Origin: Eshraghiella crossota | GTDB taxonomy: Bacteria > Bacillota > Clostridia > Lachnospirales > Lachnospiraceae | Reading direction: 5' to 3' | DNA: 64,000 bases | NCBI RefSeq assembly: GCF_025148445.1 | Contig: NZ_CP102270.1 | Coordinates: 558,001-622,000, forward strand | Shown: piece by piece, positions 33,884 through 41,527 of the stretch | Layout: every line of letters starts with the position of its first letter | Position numbering within the stretch: the first letter of the stretch is position 1 | Notes under the pieces: model-generated | What the model was told of the DNA's origin: nothing | What the model saw: the letters and a program-made list of their open reading frames with translations, nothing else | The model's database searches: none | Translations under genes and position numbers: made by a program

Positions 33884-34174
33884 ATGGGAATTAATTCAAT
33901 AGATGCAGAGGATGACCAGTTTGCATACAGGTATGACACACAGTTATTAATTGACAGGCGAGACAAGGATTTGGATGAAGATGAAATCGCCGACTATATA
34001 ACGGAACATTTTGAAGGAAACAGTCTGATAGCCGCAGGAGACGAAGAATTGGTTAAAATACATTTTCATACTAATGAGCCTTGGAAAATACTTGAATACT
34101 GTAATTCAGTTGGTGAAATCTATGACATTGTTGTGGAAGATATGATTAGACAGACAAACGGTCTTCAAGGCTAA
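33884..34174 (+). CDS. free-standing FakA/YloV middle-domain-like protein
   Basis: 96 residues from ATG 33884 (GGAGG eight bases upstream). The sequence RYDTQLLIDRRDKDLDEDE, GNSLIAAGDEELVKIHFHTN and ILEYCNSVGEIYDIVVEDM matches the central domain of the fatty-acid kinase FakA (YloV/DAK2 family). There the pattern is a YCTEFLI strand, GDSLVVVGDDDLVKVHVHTN and a final NIxIENM. The kinase and C-terminal domains are absent. The gene has its own RBS, so it may be a functional small protein rather than a relic. Confidence 0.65.
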   Translation: MGINSIDAEDDQFAYRYDTQLLIDRRDKDLDEDEIADYITEHFEGNSLIAAGDEELVKIHFHTNEPWKILEYCNSVGEIYDIVVEDMIRQTNGLQG

Positions 34175-34198
34175 TTTATAAAAATGGGGGATGATAGT

Positions 34199-34282
34199 AT
34201 GAAATCAGAAAATTATGATATTAACAGACAGTATTTCTGTGGGAAAAAGGTTTTTGTTGAACTAAAGTTGCTTTATTGTTAG
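34199..34282 (+). other. 27-codon ORF, doubtful
   Basis: MKSENYDINRQYF, then a short hydrophobic end and TAG. GGGG lies about 10 bases before the ATG. The product is not recognised. It may be a remnant, or non-coding upstream DNA of glgA. Confidence 0.25.
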
Positions 34283-34326
34283 AATAGTATATAGGAATAA
34301 TATTATTTCACAGATTGGAGATAGGT

Positions 34327-36177
34327 ATGGATAATAAAAAAAGTGCAGCTAATTCGGGAGTTAAAGATAACTTAACAGAAGTAAAGGTGACGAACGAAGA
34401 AGTTTTAGCATCTAAAAAAGCAACCGAGACAGCAAAGAAAACAACAGCTAAGACAACTGAGACAGCAAAGAAAACAACAGCTAAGACAACTGAGACAGCA
34501 AAGAAAACAACCGCTAAGACAACAACGGCAGCAAAGAAAACAACCGCTAAGACAACCGGTACAGCGAAAAAAACAACAGCTAAGACAACAGCAACCACAA
34601 AGAAAACAGCAGCAAAAAAAGCTGAGATTGTTGCGGAGCCTGTTGCAGCAGAGAATATTCCTGTTACACAAGAGCCTGTTGTTACGGAAAATATTCCGGC
34701 TGCACCGGTTGATTTGGGACCACGAAGAAGTGTTGCTTTTATAGGTTCTGAATGTTACCCATTTGCCAAGACCGGAGGACTTGGAGATGTAATGTCCGCA
34801 CTTCCTAAGAGCTTAGCCAAACTTAATCTGGATGTTAAGGTAATACTTCCAAGATATAAATGTATTCCTTGGAAATATCAGGAGAAAATGGAATACAGAG
34901 GTTCTTTTTATATGAACCTTTGTGCTGACGGAAGACAGTATTATGTAGGTATTATGGAATATCAGGAAGACGGAGTTGTATATGATTTTATTGACAATGA
35001 TGATTTCTTTTCATGGGGCAATCCATATACCAACCTTATTGATGATATTCCTAAGTTCTGCTTTTTTGCAAAAGCATCCCTTGCAGCACTTAATTATCTG
35101 GACTGGACTCCGGATGTAGTACATTGTCATGACTGGCAGGCAGCTTTAGTGCCACTTTATTTAAGAACTTGTTTTAAGGATACCAATGTTGGACGAGCAA
35201 GTGCGGTACTTACAATACATAATCTGAAATTCCAGGGAATATATGACAGAAAGATGATTCAGTACTGGTCAGGACTTCCGGATTATGTATTTAATAAAGA
35301 CTGTTTGATTCAGAACTGGCTTGATGCTAATATGTTAAAAGGCGGAATTGCTTATGCCAACAAAGTTACAACTGTAAGTAATACATACGCATGGGAGATT
35401 CAGACGGAAGAATATGGAGAGGGTCTTGCGGAACATCTTAGATATCACAGTGACAAAATCAGAGGAATTGTTAATGGTATAGATACCGATAACTGGAATC
35501 CTGCCACAGATAAACTCCTGGCGGCAAATTATGATGCAGAAACAGCCATAGCCAATAAAAAAATTAATAAAAAGACACTTCAGGAGTCATTGGGACTTGA
35601 TGTGGATGACCATAAGATTGTAATAGGGCTTATTTCACGTCTTACCAATCAGAAAGGGCTTGACCTTGTAAATGATATAATTCCAAGTATTATGGATGAG
35701 CATACACAGGTCGTTGTTCTTGGAACAGGTGATTCATGGTATGAGAATACATTCCGTTATTATGAAGATAAGTACAAAGGTAATTTCTGTGCATATATTG
35801 CGTATGATGAAAATGTTGCACACAATATCTATTCCGGATGCGATGCTCTTTTAGTTCCGTCAAGATTTGAACCATGCGGACTGACACAGCTTATAGCTAT
35901 GAGATACGGAACAATTCCAATTGTCAGAGAGACAGGCGGGCTTAAGGATACGGTCCAGCCTTATAATATGTTTGATAATACAGGTAATGGTTTTACATTT
36001 GACAGATATGAAAGAGGACTTCTTTACGATACAATTAACAGAGCAAAGACACTTTATTTTGAAAACAGAAAATATTGGGATGATATGGTCATCCGTGATA
36101 TGAAAAAAGATGTGTCATGGGAAAAGAGTGCAAGACAGTACAAAGATATGTATGTAGAGCTGACACCAAGATACTAA
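34327..36177 (+). CDS. glgA: glycogen synthase with a lysine-rich repeat extension
   Basis: 616 residues. Residues 33-98 are six 11-residue repeats of the type TETAKKTTAKT, followed by an acidic/proline linker to about 135. The GT5 synthase starts at SVAFIGSECYPFAKTGGLGDV (KTGGL binds ADP-glucose). DVVHCHDWQAAL, VNGIDTDNWNP, the second Rossmann start IGLISRLTNQKGLDL and PSRFEPCGLTQLIAMRYG with the catalytic glutamate follow. It makes alpha-1,4-glucan from ADP-glucose. Normal GlgA proteins have no such N-terminus. The start at 34327 follows GGAG; a TTG at 34315 overlaps that site. It ends at its own terminator. Confidence 0.95.
   Translation: MDNKKSAANSGVKDNLTEVKVTNEEVLASKKATETAKKTTAKTTETAKKTTAKTTETAKKTTAKTTTAAKKTTAKTTGTAKKTTAKTTATTKKTAAKKAEIVAEPVAAENIPVTQEPVVTENIPAAPVDLGPRRSVAFIGSECYPFAKTGGLGDVMSALPKSLAKLNLDVKVILPRYKCIPWKYQEKMEYRGSFYMNLCADGRQYYVGIMEYQEDGVVYDFIDNDDFFSWGNPYTNLIDDIPKFCFFAKASLAALNYLDWTPDVVHCHDWQAALVPLYLRTCFKDTNVGRASAVLTIHNLKFQGIYDRKMIQYWSGLPDYVFNKDCLIQNWLDANMLKGGIAYANKVTTVSNTYAWEIQTEEYGEGLAEHLRYHSDKIRGIVNGIDTDNWNPATDKLLAANYDAETAIANKKINKKTLQESLGLDVDDHKIVIGLISRLTNQKGLDLVNDIIPSIMDEHTQVVVLGTGDSWYENTFRYYEDKYKGNFCAYIAYDENVAHNIYSGCDALLVPSRFEPCGLTQLIAMRYGTIPIVRETGGLKDTVQPYNMFDNTGNGFTFDRYERGLLYDTINRAKTLYFENRKYWDDMVIRDMKKDVSWEKSARQYKDMYVELTPRY
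34423..34620 (+). repeat. six tandem 33-bp coding repeats in glgA
   Basis: Units begin at 34423, 34456, 34489, 34522, 34555 and 34588. The first three are nearly identical at the DNA level and the last is the most diverged. They encode A/K/T-rich 11-mers like those of histone H1-type and phasin tails. Confidence 0.95.
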
Positions 36178-36187
36178 AATATATGGA

Positions 36188-36221
36188 AAGGCATATGCTA
36201 TCCGGGCATATGTCTTTTTTT
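36188..36221 (+). terminator. terminator after glgA
   Basis: An 11-bp stem AAGGCATATGC/GCATATGTCTT (one G-T pair) followed by a T-run. Confidence 0.8.
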
Positions 36222-36229
36222 AAAATAAT

Positions 36230-36256
36230 TGAAACCTGTTTATAATATATGTCGTA
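36230..36256 (+). promoter_or_regulatory. ECF-type promoter, probably autoregulated
   Basis: TGAAAC (36230-36235) followed after 17 bases by CGTA (36253-36256) fits the -35/-10 form used by SigW-like ECF factors. It lies 28 bases before the ECF gene. Confidence 0.5.
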
Positions 36257-36283
36257 TTAATAAGTGAAGGGATAAGAAAGGAG

Positions 36284-36853
36284 ATGCTTCCCATAGAAGA
36301 TGAAATAATTATAGACCGTTATATTGTAAGAGATGAAAGAGCAATTTCTTATACGGCAGATAAGTATGGAAAGCAGCTTGTTGCTATTGCCAATCGTATT
36401 TGCGATGACCTGGATATTGCTGAGGAATGTGAGAATGATACTTATTTGCGCGCATGGAATTCGATACCTCCTCACGAACCACGAGGCTATTTTTTTATTT
36501 TTCTGGCAAAAATAACCAGAAATCTTGCACTGGACCGGTATAAAGAATCAAACAGGCTGAAAAGAAGTGCTACAATTGTGGAACTGACAGGCGAACTTTC
36601 AGAGATAATTGCAGGAAACGATGATACAACGGCAAATGCAGAAAGCGAAGAACTTAAAAATTATATAAATTCTTTTCTTAGAACACTTCACAAAGAAAAA
36701 AGAAATGTATTTATAAGGCGGTACTGGTATATGGATTCTGTGGCTGAGATTGCAGACAGATATGGCATCAGTGAAGGCAAAGTTAAAACAATTCTTTTCC
36801 GTGTCAGAAACGGATTAAAACAATATCTTAAGAAGGAGGGCTATTATATATGA
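36284..36853 (+). CDS. ECF-type sigma factor
   Basis: 189 residues, paralogous to the factor at 7.4 kb. Region 2 is DERAISYTADKYGKQLVAIA and AEECENDTYLRAWNSIPPHE. Region 4 is RNVFIRRYWYMDSVAEIADR with recognition helix ISEGKVKTILFRVRNGLKQY. The start is unclear: the only in-frame ATG at 36284 directly follows AAAGGAG with no spacer, while that site would be well placed for the ATA at 36293. It overlaps the next gene by four bases and begins a four-gene operon (sigma, membrane partner, acyltransferase, lipoprotein). Confidence 0.88.
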   Translation: MLPIEDEIIIDRYIVRDERAISYTADKYGKQLVAIANRICDDLDIAEECENDTYLRAWNSIPPHEPRGYFFIFLAKITRNLALDRYKESNRLKRSATIVELTGELSEIIAGNDDTTANAESEELKNYINSFLRTLHKEKRNVFIRRYWYMDSVAEIADRYGISEGKVKTILFRVRNGLKQYLKKEGYYI

Positions 36854-37329
36854 ATTCATATGATTTTTTAAAAGCTATGAATGATATTGACGTTGATATG
36901 ATTGAAGCGGCGGGAAAAACAGTCCGTAAACCATCTAATGTCATTAAGTGGATTGTGACAGCAGCAAGTCTGATATTAATAACAGGCACAAGCTTTATGA
37001 TTGGAAATAAGGTAAGAAAACAACAGCAGCCACAAGTATCATATTCGCTTATAGAATTTTCATTGGACGATAAAATATATTGCGCTCCCGTGGTACAACA
37101 GTGTTCAGAATATAATCTTGTTGATGATGCGAGTACAGTGATATCGGTTCAGATGAAACAACCGGATGAAAGCGACCTTGGTGATGAAATGGGGTCAATA
37201 ACTGTAAAGGCAGGTAAAAAAAATATAATATGTAAGGTTTATTACTATAATGAGTATAATATGGATGATGAGATATGTATTGTGGCCTTTCCGGATGGAC
37301 ATTATCAGTTTTTTATAAGAAAGGATTAA
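36850..37329 (+). CDS. membrane partner of the ECF sigma factor, putative anti-sigma
   Basis: 159 residues. A short cytoplasmic N-terminus (FLKAMNDIDVDMIEAAGKTV) is followed by one membrane helix at about 34-51 (WIVTAASLILITGTSFMI) and an extracytoplasmic beta-rich domain. N-terminal layout and the ATGA overlap match the partner at 7992. The anti-sigma role is inferred from position and topology. The outer domain is unrelated to that of the first pair, so the two may sense different signals. Confidence 0.65.
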   Translation: MNSYDFLKAMNDIDVDMIEAAGKTVRKPSNVIKWIVTAASLILITGTSFMIGNKVRKQQQPQVSYSLIEFSLDDKIYCAPVVQQCSEYNLVDDASTVISVQMKQPDESDLGDEMGSITVKAGKKNIICKVYYYNEYNMDDEICIVAFPDGHYQFFIRKD

Positions 37330-37336
37330 GCAAAAA

Positions 37337-38299
37337 GTGAAATGTAAAAAATCAATTATGGGGCTGGCGGCTCTTCTGATTATGATTTTCCACTTTTATA
37401 TCCCTTTTTCAGGATTAAAAGCAGAGTTAGTAATCTACCGGGCAGCATATATAGGCGTGGATATTTTCTTTTTTGTGTCAGCGTATTCATTGGCACAGAG
37501 AGATAGAATTGAATATTGGAAGTTTGTGGGCAACAGGCTGCTGTCAGTATATATTCCATTTGTATTGTTTGCTGTTGTGGCAGCCTTTTACGATAAATGG
37601 AAATACCCGAGATTTTTCAAGGTAATTTCAGGCATTGAATTTTTCAAAAAAGGAGGAGGCTCCTTTTTATGGTTTTTTGTTGCCATAATGCTTATATATC
37701 TCATAGCACCTTTTTTGATAAAATTAAAAAAACGGTTTGGATTAAAGGCATTTTTTGGGATGATACTTGGCTGGCTGTTACTTGGTGTGTTATGTAAGGA
37801 TGTCCTTGGAAACAGAGCTGTTTTTGTACTGGTAAACAGACTGCCCATAATTTTTATCGGTATGTATTATGAAGAAATCAGAAACTTTTTGTTAAAAAAA
37901 TCCGGACTTCCTGTAATAATTGCAGGATTAATTGCAGGTTCTTATCTGCTTTACAGATATGGCAGCATTGAAAGACTGAATAAACCTTTCTTTGAAATGT
38001 ATTATATTATTGCAATTCCTTTTGTAATATCGCTGGTATTACTTTGGGATTATATTTCATCACACATATCAATCAGAAATCTTCCGATGCAGTTTATAGG
38101 CAGGCTTACATTGGAACTATACGGTCTGCAGATGATTTTCGGGTTTAAACTTGAAACCGGGATTTATAAAGCAACCGGACAAAAACTTATTACGTTTCTG
38201 ATTACTGCGATATGCCTCATAGTGGCAGCATATATTTTATATCTTATAAAAAAACTTACAGTAAAATTAGTTAAAAAAGTTAAGGAGAGAAAATTATGA
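37337..38299 (+). CDS. acyltransferase-3 family membrane protein
   Basis: 320 residues with about ten membrane helices. The start carries the AT3 family motif (MIFHFYIPFSG, with the catalytic-type histidine) and GVDIFFFVSAYSLAQRD. The middle has GGGSFLWFFVAIMLIYLIAPF. Such enzymes O-acylate cell-surface polymers or lipids. The start is GTG at 37337, seven bases after the previous stop, with AAAGGA upstream. It overlaps the lipoprotein gene by four bases, so it belongs to the ECF operon and envelope modification is the likely theme. Confidence 0.8.
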   Translation: MKCKKSIMGLAALLIMIFHFYIPFSGLKAELVIYRAAYIGVDIFFFVSAYSLAQRDRIEYWKFVGNRLLSVYIPFVLFAVVAAFYDKWKYPRFFKVISGIEFFKKGGGSFLWFFVAIMLIYLIAPFLIKLKKRFGLKAFFGMILGWLLLGVLCKDVLGNRAVFVLVNRLPIIFIGMYYEEIRNFLLKKSGLPVIIAGLIAGSYLLYRYGSIERLNKPFFEMYYIIAIPFVISLVLLWDYISSHISIRNLPMQFIGRLTLELYGLQMIFGFKLETGIYKATGQKLITFLITAICLIVAAYILYLIKKLTVKLVKKVKERKL

Positions 38300-38853
38300 A
38301 AAAATTATTTGCAGGTATTATTATTTTAACAATGGCAGTGGGACTGTTTGGATGTTCAAAGTCTGACAGCAACGGTGAGACAACAATTGATAACACAAAG
38401 GAATCAGTAACAGATACTACAGATAATCCTACAACCGGATCAGAGGGCAATAATTCAGGTTCTGACGATATGGATTCGGCAGAAATTGAAAAAAAGATTG
38501 TATCTATTTTTGAAGATGGGATTGACAAAGGAACAGACATTGAAGAAATAGCAAAATTAATCGCTCCGGTTGGTGGATATGATTGTGAAGTAAATAAAGT
38601 CAAAGAAGGTTTATTGATGGGATTTGATGAGGACATCAAAGGTTTTAAAAATGGATATGAAATTGCACCTGTTATTGGTTCAATTCCATACGTTTCATAT
38701 ATTTTTGAAACGGATGATGCAGAAGCCCTTGCAGCACAGCTGAAAAAGTCGGCGAACCCACGCTGGAACATCTGTACAGAAGCTAACGAACCTGTAATCA
38801 AGGTTAAAGATAACTATGTATTTTTTACAATGTGTCCGGGTGCAGACTGGTAA
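38296..38853 (+). CDS. lipoprotein in the ECF operon
   Basis: 185 residues. The lipoprotein signal has LFAGIIILTMAVGLFGC with C20 as the lipidated cysteine. Residues about 25-60 are a low-complexity S/T/D/N linker. The folded part contains a TM-like ETDDAEALAAQLKKSANPRW and ends CPGADW. No named family is recognised; similar DUF4358-like lipoproteins accompany acyltransferases in Lachnospiraceae, a statement from memory. It overlaps the acyltransferase gene and is followed by a terminator. Confidence 0.75.
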   Translation: MKKLFAGIIILTMAVGLFGCSKSDSNGETTIDNTKESVTDTTDNPTTGSEGNNSGSDDMDSAEIEKKIVSIFEDGIDKGTDIEEIAKLIAPVGGYDCEVNKVKEGLLMGFDEDIKGFKNGYEIAPVIGSIPYVSYIFETDDAEALAAQLKKSANPRWNICTEANEPVIKVKDNYVFFTMCPGADW

Positions 38854-38860
38854 TATTAAG

Positions 38861-38902
38861 ACCCCTTGAGAGAATAAATAAATTCCTCGAGGGGTTTTTT
38901 TT
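38861..38902 (+). terminator. terminator of the ECF operon
   Basis: CCCCTTGAG/CTCGAGGGG stem with one T-G pair, followed by eight T. Confidence 0.85.
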
Positions 38903-38995
38903 CAATAGATACAATGTTATAATGTTTAAGGATAATATAGGTTAAAATTTTATAATGCTTCTGTTTTATTATTTAAGAAAAGAAAGGAAGAGATT

Positions 38996-39289
38996 GTAAT
39001 AGGACAGAAAGACATTTTATTAAAGAATTACTTTACTCCGGACATATTTGCGGATGCAATTAACGCAATATTGTATGACTGAAAGGAGCAACTTAACATG
39101 TGTGAAGCTTTTGAAGGATTAATAGAAGAAGGCAGGAAAGAAGAATTAAAGAACAAATATAAATCATGGGTAACATTAAGCCATAACCTTGAAAAGAAAG
39201 GTATGAGCAGAGCTGAAATAGCTTCTTCACTCGGAATATCGGAACTGGGGCTTGCAGAGGCATTCAGGTATATGGATAAGGATAAATAA
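38996..39289 (+). pseudogene. Rpn-family (PD-(D/E)XK transposase-like) nuclease relic
   Basis: A start-less frame (GQKDILLKNYFTPDIFADAI, NAILYD-stop at 39080) resembles the N-terminus of the Rpn recombination-promoting nucleases. The ORF 39098-39289 (MCEAFEGLIEEGRKEELKNK, MSRAEIASSLGIS) resembles their C-terminal tail. The whole nuclease core between them is missing. The downstream ORF has a good AAAGGAG site and could still be expressed as a 63-residue HTH-like peptide. Confidence 0.6.
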
Positions 39290-39312
39290 AAAACTGAAAA
39301 ACGAAGACTTTA

Positions 39313-40842
39313 TCACATCATCAGGCATAACTCAAGTGTAAACAAATCCTCATGGTTTTTAAGGGAGAGACCGGTAAGTGCCTCTATTTTGTCAAGTCTG
39401 TATATAAGCGACTGACGATGAAGATTTGAAAGCCGGGCGGCTTCACTGATATTGTAATTGGCTTTTATGTATGTCTTTAAAGTGTCCGTATAGTCGGAAT
39501 TGTGGATGGTATCGTAGTTTTTTAAAGAATTTAAAATATTTGAAGCTGTAAGTCTGATTTCTTCGTCATTTCTTAAAAGACTTATAATCTTTTCTGAAAT
39601 AGAAAACTGGAAACATTTACAGTGGATTGCTCCGTCTGAATCAATACAGAATTCAAGCGCTTTTTGTGCATTTTTATAACCAAGATTCAGGGTGTCAACA
39701 GGACGTCCCATGGAATCATATCCCCAGAGAAAAGCTGTGGCAGGAATATTCTGCTCACAGTTTTTTTCAAAAGAAGCAATATAATCTTCAATCTGATTCC
39801 TTGTATTGGATTCGTTTTTATTTTCAAGAAAAATTACAAGAATATCGTGCTGAAGAGAAACAAGACATTTAAGCTTGTAATCCAAGGCTGTTTTAAGGGC
39901 CAGTTCCTCAATGAAAACATTGCTTTGACCTTCAACATTAAAATCAGAAGTGGATACCTTGGCTAAGATGCAGTTAAAATTTCCACTGATATCAAGTTCA
40001 AGAAGTTCAGCTTTTGAGCAGACCTCTGATAAGGATTCAAATTCATGGTGTGCAAGTTTCCAAATAAAATCTTCTTTGGATTTCATTCTTGATGCCATAA
40101 TGGCGTATTCCCTGTCAAACCATAAAGTCAGGGGTGTATTTATACACTGGACGGCAGAAGCAGAGTGAAAATTAAGATCAAAGACTGTATTGTCAAGAAG
40201 CAGAAAGCCATATTGTCTGCCGGAGTTGGCAATCTCAAGTCTCTTGATTTCACCTGTTCTCGATTTGAGGTATCCTGCCGGGGACAAACGTCTGATTATG
40301 GAATTACGTCCAACAATTTTATGGTTGATGTCAAGGATAACGATATCGCTTCCAAGATATTTGTAGCAGACCTCGGCTGCATCCTCAAGGGATTTCCCTT
40401 GAATGAAATGATTAAGGAGGTCACGCTGGAGTGCCTCAAGGTAGGTCTGTATTTCATTTTCGTTTTTCCATATTTCTTTTAAAGTCTCTTCAACTACTTC
40501 CGAAAAAAGGTGGTCCCAGTCCATGCTGAGAATAGGAAAATTCTTAGCTGAATATATGGGCAATATATTGTCCAACATATGAAAATCATTCCCCGGAAAT
40601 GCAAATACAACCGCAGAAGCACCGGCAAGGTATAATTCTTCAATAAACTGCTTAAGATCAGTTTCATTGTCTCTTATAGTAAGAGCCTGTGAAAGGATAA
40701 TTTCGTGCCTGCGGACGAATTTTTCAACCGGAGGCTCAAGAAGGGATATGTTTTCAACCGGAATATCCGTAATATTATCTATTTTGTTTAAAAGCCTGAA
40801 GTCCCCTGTTGCAGGAAGTTCAAGAAATTTCTTTAAATCCAT
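39313..40842 (-). CDS. pucR: PucR-family transcriptional regulator
   Basis: 509 residues. The N-terminal purine-catabolism PucR domain (about 1-120: LPATGDFRLLNKIDNITDI, FIEELYLAGASAVVFAF) is followed by a GGDEF-like middle segment. A C-terminal HTH_30 (about 450-505: YIKANYNISEAARLSNLHRQ, SLIYRLDKIEALTG) ends the protein. In Bacillus PucR activates purine degradation genes. GGAG stands before ATG 40842. It is divergent from the deaminase/nucleoside transporter/Amt operon and shares a short intergenic region with palindromic sites, which supports control of that operon. Confidence 0.9.
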   Translation of the reverse strand: MDLKKFLELPATGDFRLLNKIDNITDIPVENISLLEPPVEKFVRRHEIILSQALTIRDNETDLKQFIEELYLAGASAVVFAFPGNDFHMLDNILPIYSAKNFPILSMDWDHLFSEVVEETLKEIWKNENEIQTYLEALQRDLLNHFIQGKSLEDAAEVCYKYLGSDIVILDINHKIVGRNSIIRRLSPAGYLKSRTGEIKRLEIANSGRQYGFLLLDNTVFDLNFHSASAVQCINTPLTLWFDREYAIMASRMKSKEDFIWKLAHHEFESLSEVCSKAELLELDISGNFNCILAKVSTSDFNVEGQSNVFIEELALKTALDYKLKCLVSLQHDILVIFLENKNESNTRNQIEDYIASFEKNCEQNIPATAFLWGYDSMGRPVDTLNLGYKNAQKALEFCIDSDGAIHCKCFQFSISEKIISLLRNDEEIRLTASNILNSLKNYDTIHNSDYTDTLKTYIKANYNISEAARLSNLHRQSLIYRLDKIEALTGLSLKNHEDLFTLELCLMM

Positions 40843-40855
40843 AATTTACTCCATA

Positions 40856-40900
40856 TATACAAAATGTAAAAAAATATATTTATATTTTATACAAAATGTA
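40856..40900. promoter_or_regulatory. two identical 13-bp palindromic sites between pucR and the deaminase operon
   Basis: TATACAAAATGTA occurs at 40856-40868 and 40888-40900. The second extends to a perfect TATACA-AAA-TGTATA palindrome that ends two bases before the -35 of the operon. Likely binding sites for PucR; inferred from position. Confidence 0.6.
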
Positions 40901-40902
40901 TA

Positions 40903-40931
40903 TTGAAATCAAGCTCTTTTAAGATTAATAT
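40903..40931 (+). promoter_or_regulatory. promoter of the deaminase/transporter operon
   Basis: -35 TTGAAA (40903-40908), 17-base spacer, -10 TAATAT (40926-40931). Confidence 0.7.
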
Positions 40932-40958
40932 ATGCTCATAAATCAAAAAAAGATTAAC

Positions 40959-41003
40959 AAAGGCGTTATATTGATGAGAAATCATCGGTGTAACGCCTTT
41001 TTT
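40959..41003 (+). terminator. terminator hairpin in the leader of the deaminase operon
   Basis: AAAGGCGTTA/TAACGCCTTT (40959-40968, 40991-41000) with an inner GATGA-GAAA-TCATC hairpin, followed by a T-run. It begins about 20 bases after the predicted transcription start and ends 30 bases before the first gene, so it must be read through or attenuated. Confidence 0.8.
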
Positions 41004-41033
41004 GCTGAAAAACATCTTGCAGGAGGGAACGAT

Positions 41034-41516
41034 ATGTGGAAGTCAGATGAATATTATTTGGAAAAAGCCATAGAAGTTTCAAGAAAATCGAGAGCCGGCG
41101 GAAATACACCCTTTGGCTGTGTTCTGGTTGACGGCGACGGAGAAATAATTCTGGAACAGGGAAATGTTGAAATAACAGAAAAAAGATGTACAGGACACGC
41201 AGAGACAGTAATTATGGAAAGAGCATCAAAGCTGTACGATAAAAAATTTCTTTGGAACTGTACTTTATATACAACCTGTGAACCTTGTCCAATGTGTGCA
41301 GGAGCTGTTTACTGGGGCAATGTGGGAAAAGTTGTATATGCAATGACAGAAGAAAGACTCCTTCAGATGACAGGAAGCCATGAACAGAATCCTACATTTA
41401 CAATGACCTGCAAAGAGGTTTTCGCAAAGGGTCAGAAAAAAATTAAAGTTGAAGGCCCATTTGATTCATTGGCAGAAAAGGCTGCCGAAGTACATTTTGG
41501 ATATTGGGATAATTAG
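41034..41516 (+). CDS. nucleoside/guanine deaminase (cytidine-deaminase-like fold)
   Basis: 160 residues. Zinc and catalytic motifs are CTGHAETVIME (H-A-E) and TTCEPCPMCAGAVYW (P-C-x-x-C). The start KAIEVSRKSRAGGNTPFG and the length fit COG0590 deaminases, of which guanine deaminase GuaD and tRNA adenosine deaminase TadA are members. Purine-operon position and the C-terminal form favour a guanine or related base deaminase that releases ammonia. GGAGGG precedes ATG 41034. The next gene follows after 11 bases. Confidence 0.82.
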   Translation: MWKSDEYYLEKAIEVSRKSRAGGNTPFGCVLVDGDGEIILEQGNVEITEKRCTGHAETVIMERASKLYDKKFLWNCTLYTTCEPCPMCAGAVYWGNVGKVVYAMTEERLLQMTGSHEQNPTFTMTCKEVFAKGQKKIKVEGPFDSLAEKAAEVHFGYWDN

Positions 41517-41527
41517 GAGGGAACGAT

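Noticed and set aside
34308-34598. Minus-strand ORF rich in V, A and F opposite the glgA repeats
   Set aside because: It is the mirror of the 33-bp lysine/threonine repeats, has no start site and ends within glgA. The repeats code on the plus strand.
34423-34620. Regularly spaced repeats as a CRISPR array
   Set aside because: The 33-bp units are directly adjacent with no spacers and are in frame within glgA.
40909-41030. Purine riboswitch before the deaminase operon
   Set aside because: The leader before the terminator is only about 20 bases, too short for the purine aptamer, and the conserved loops are absent.
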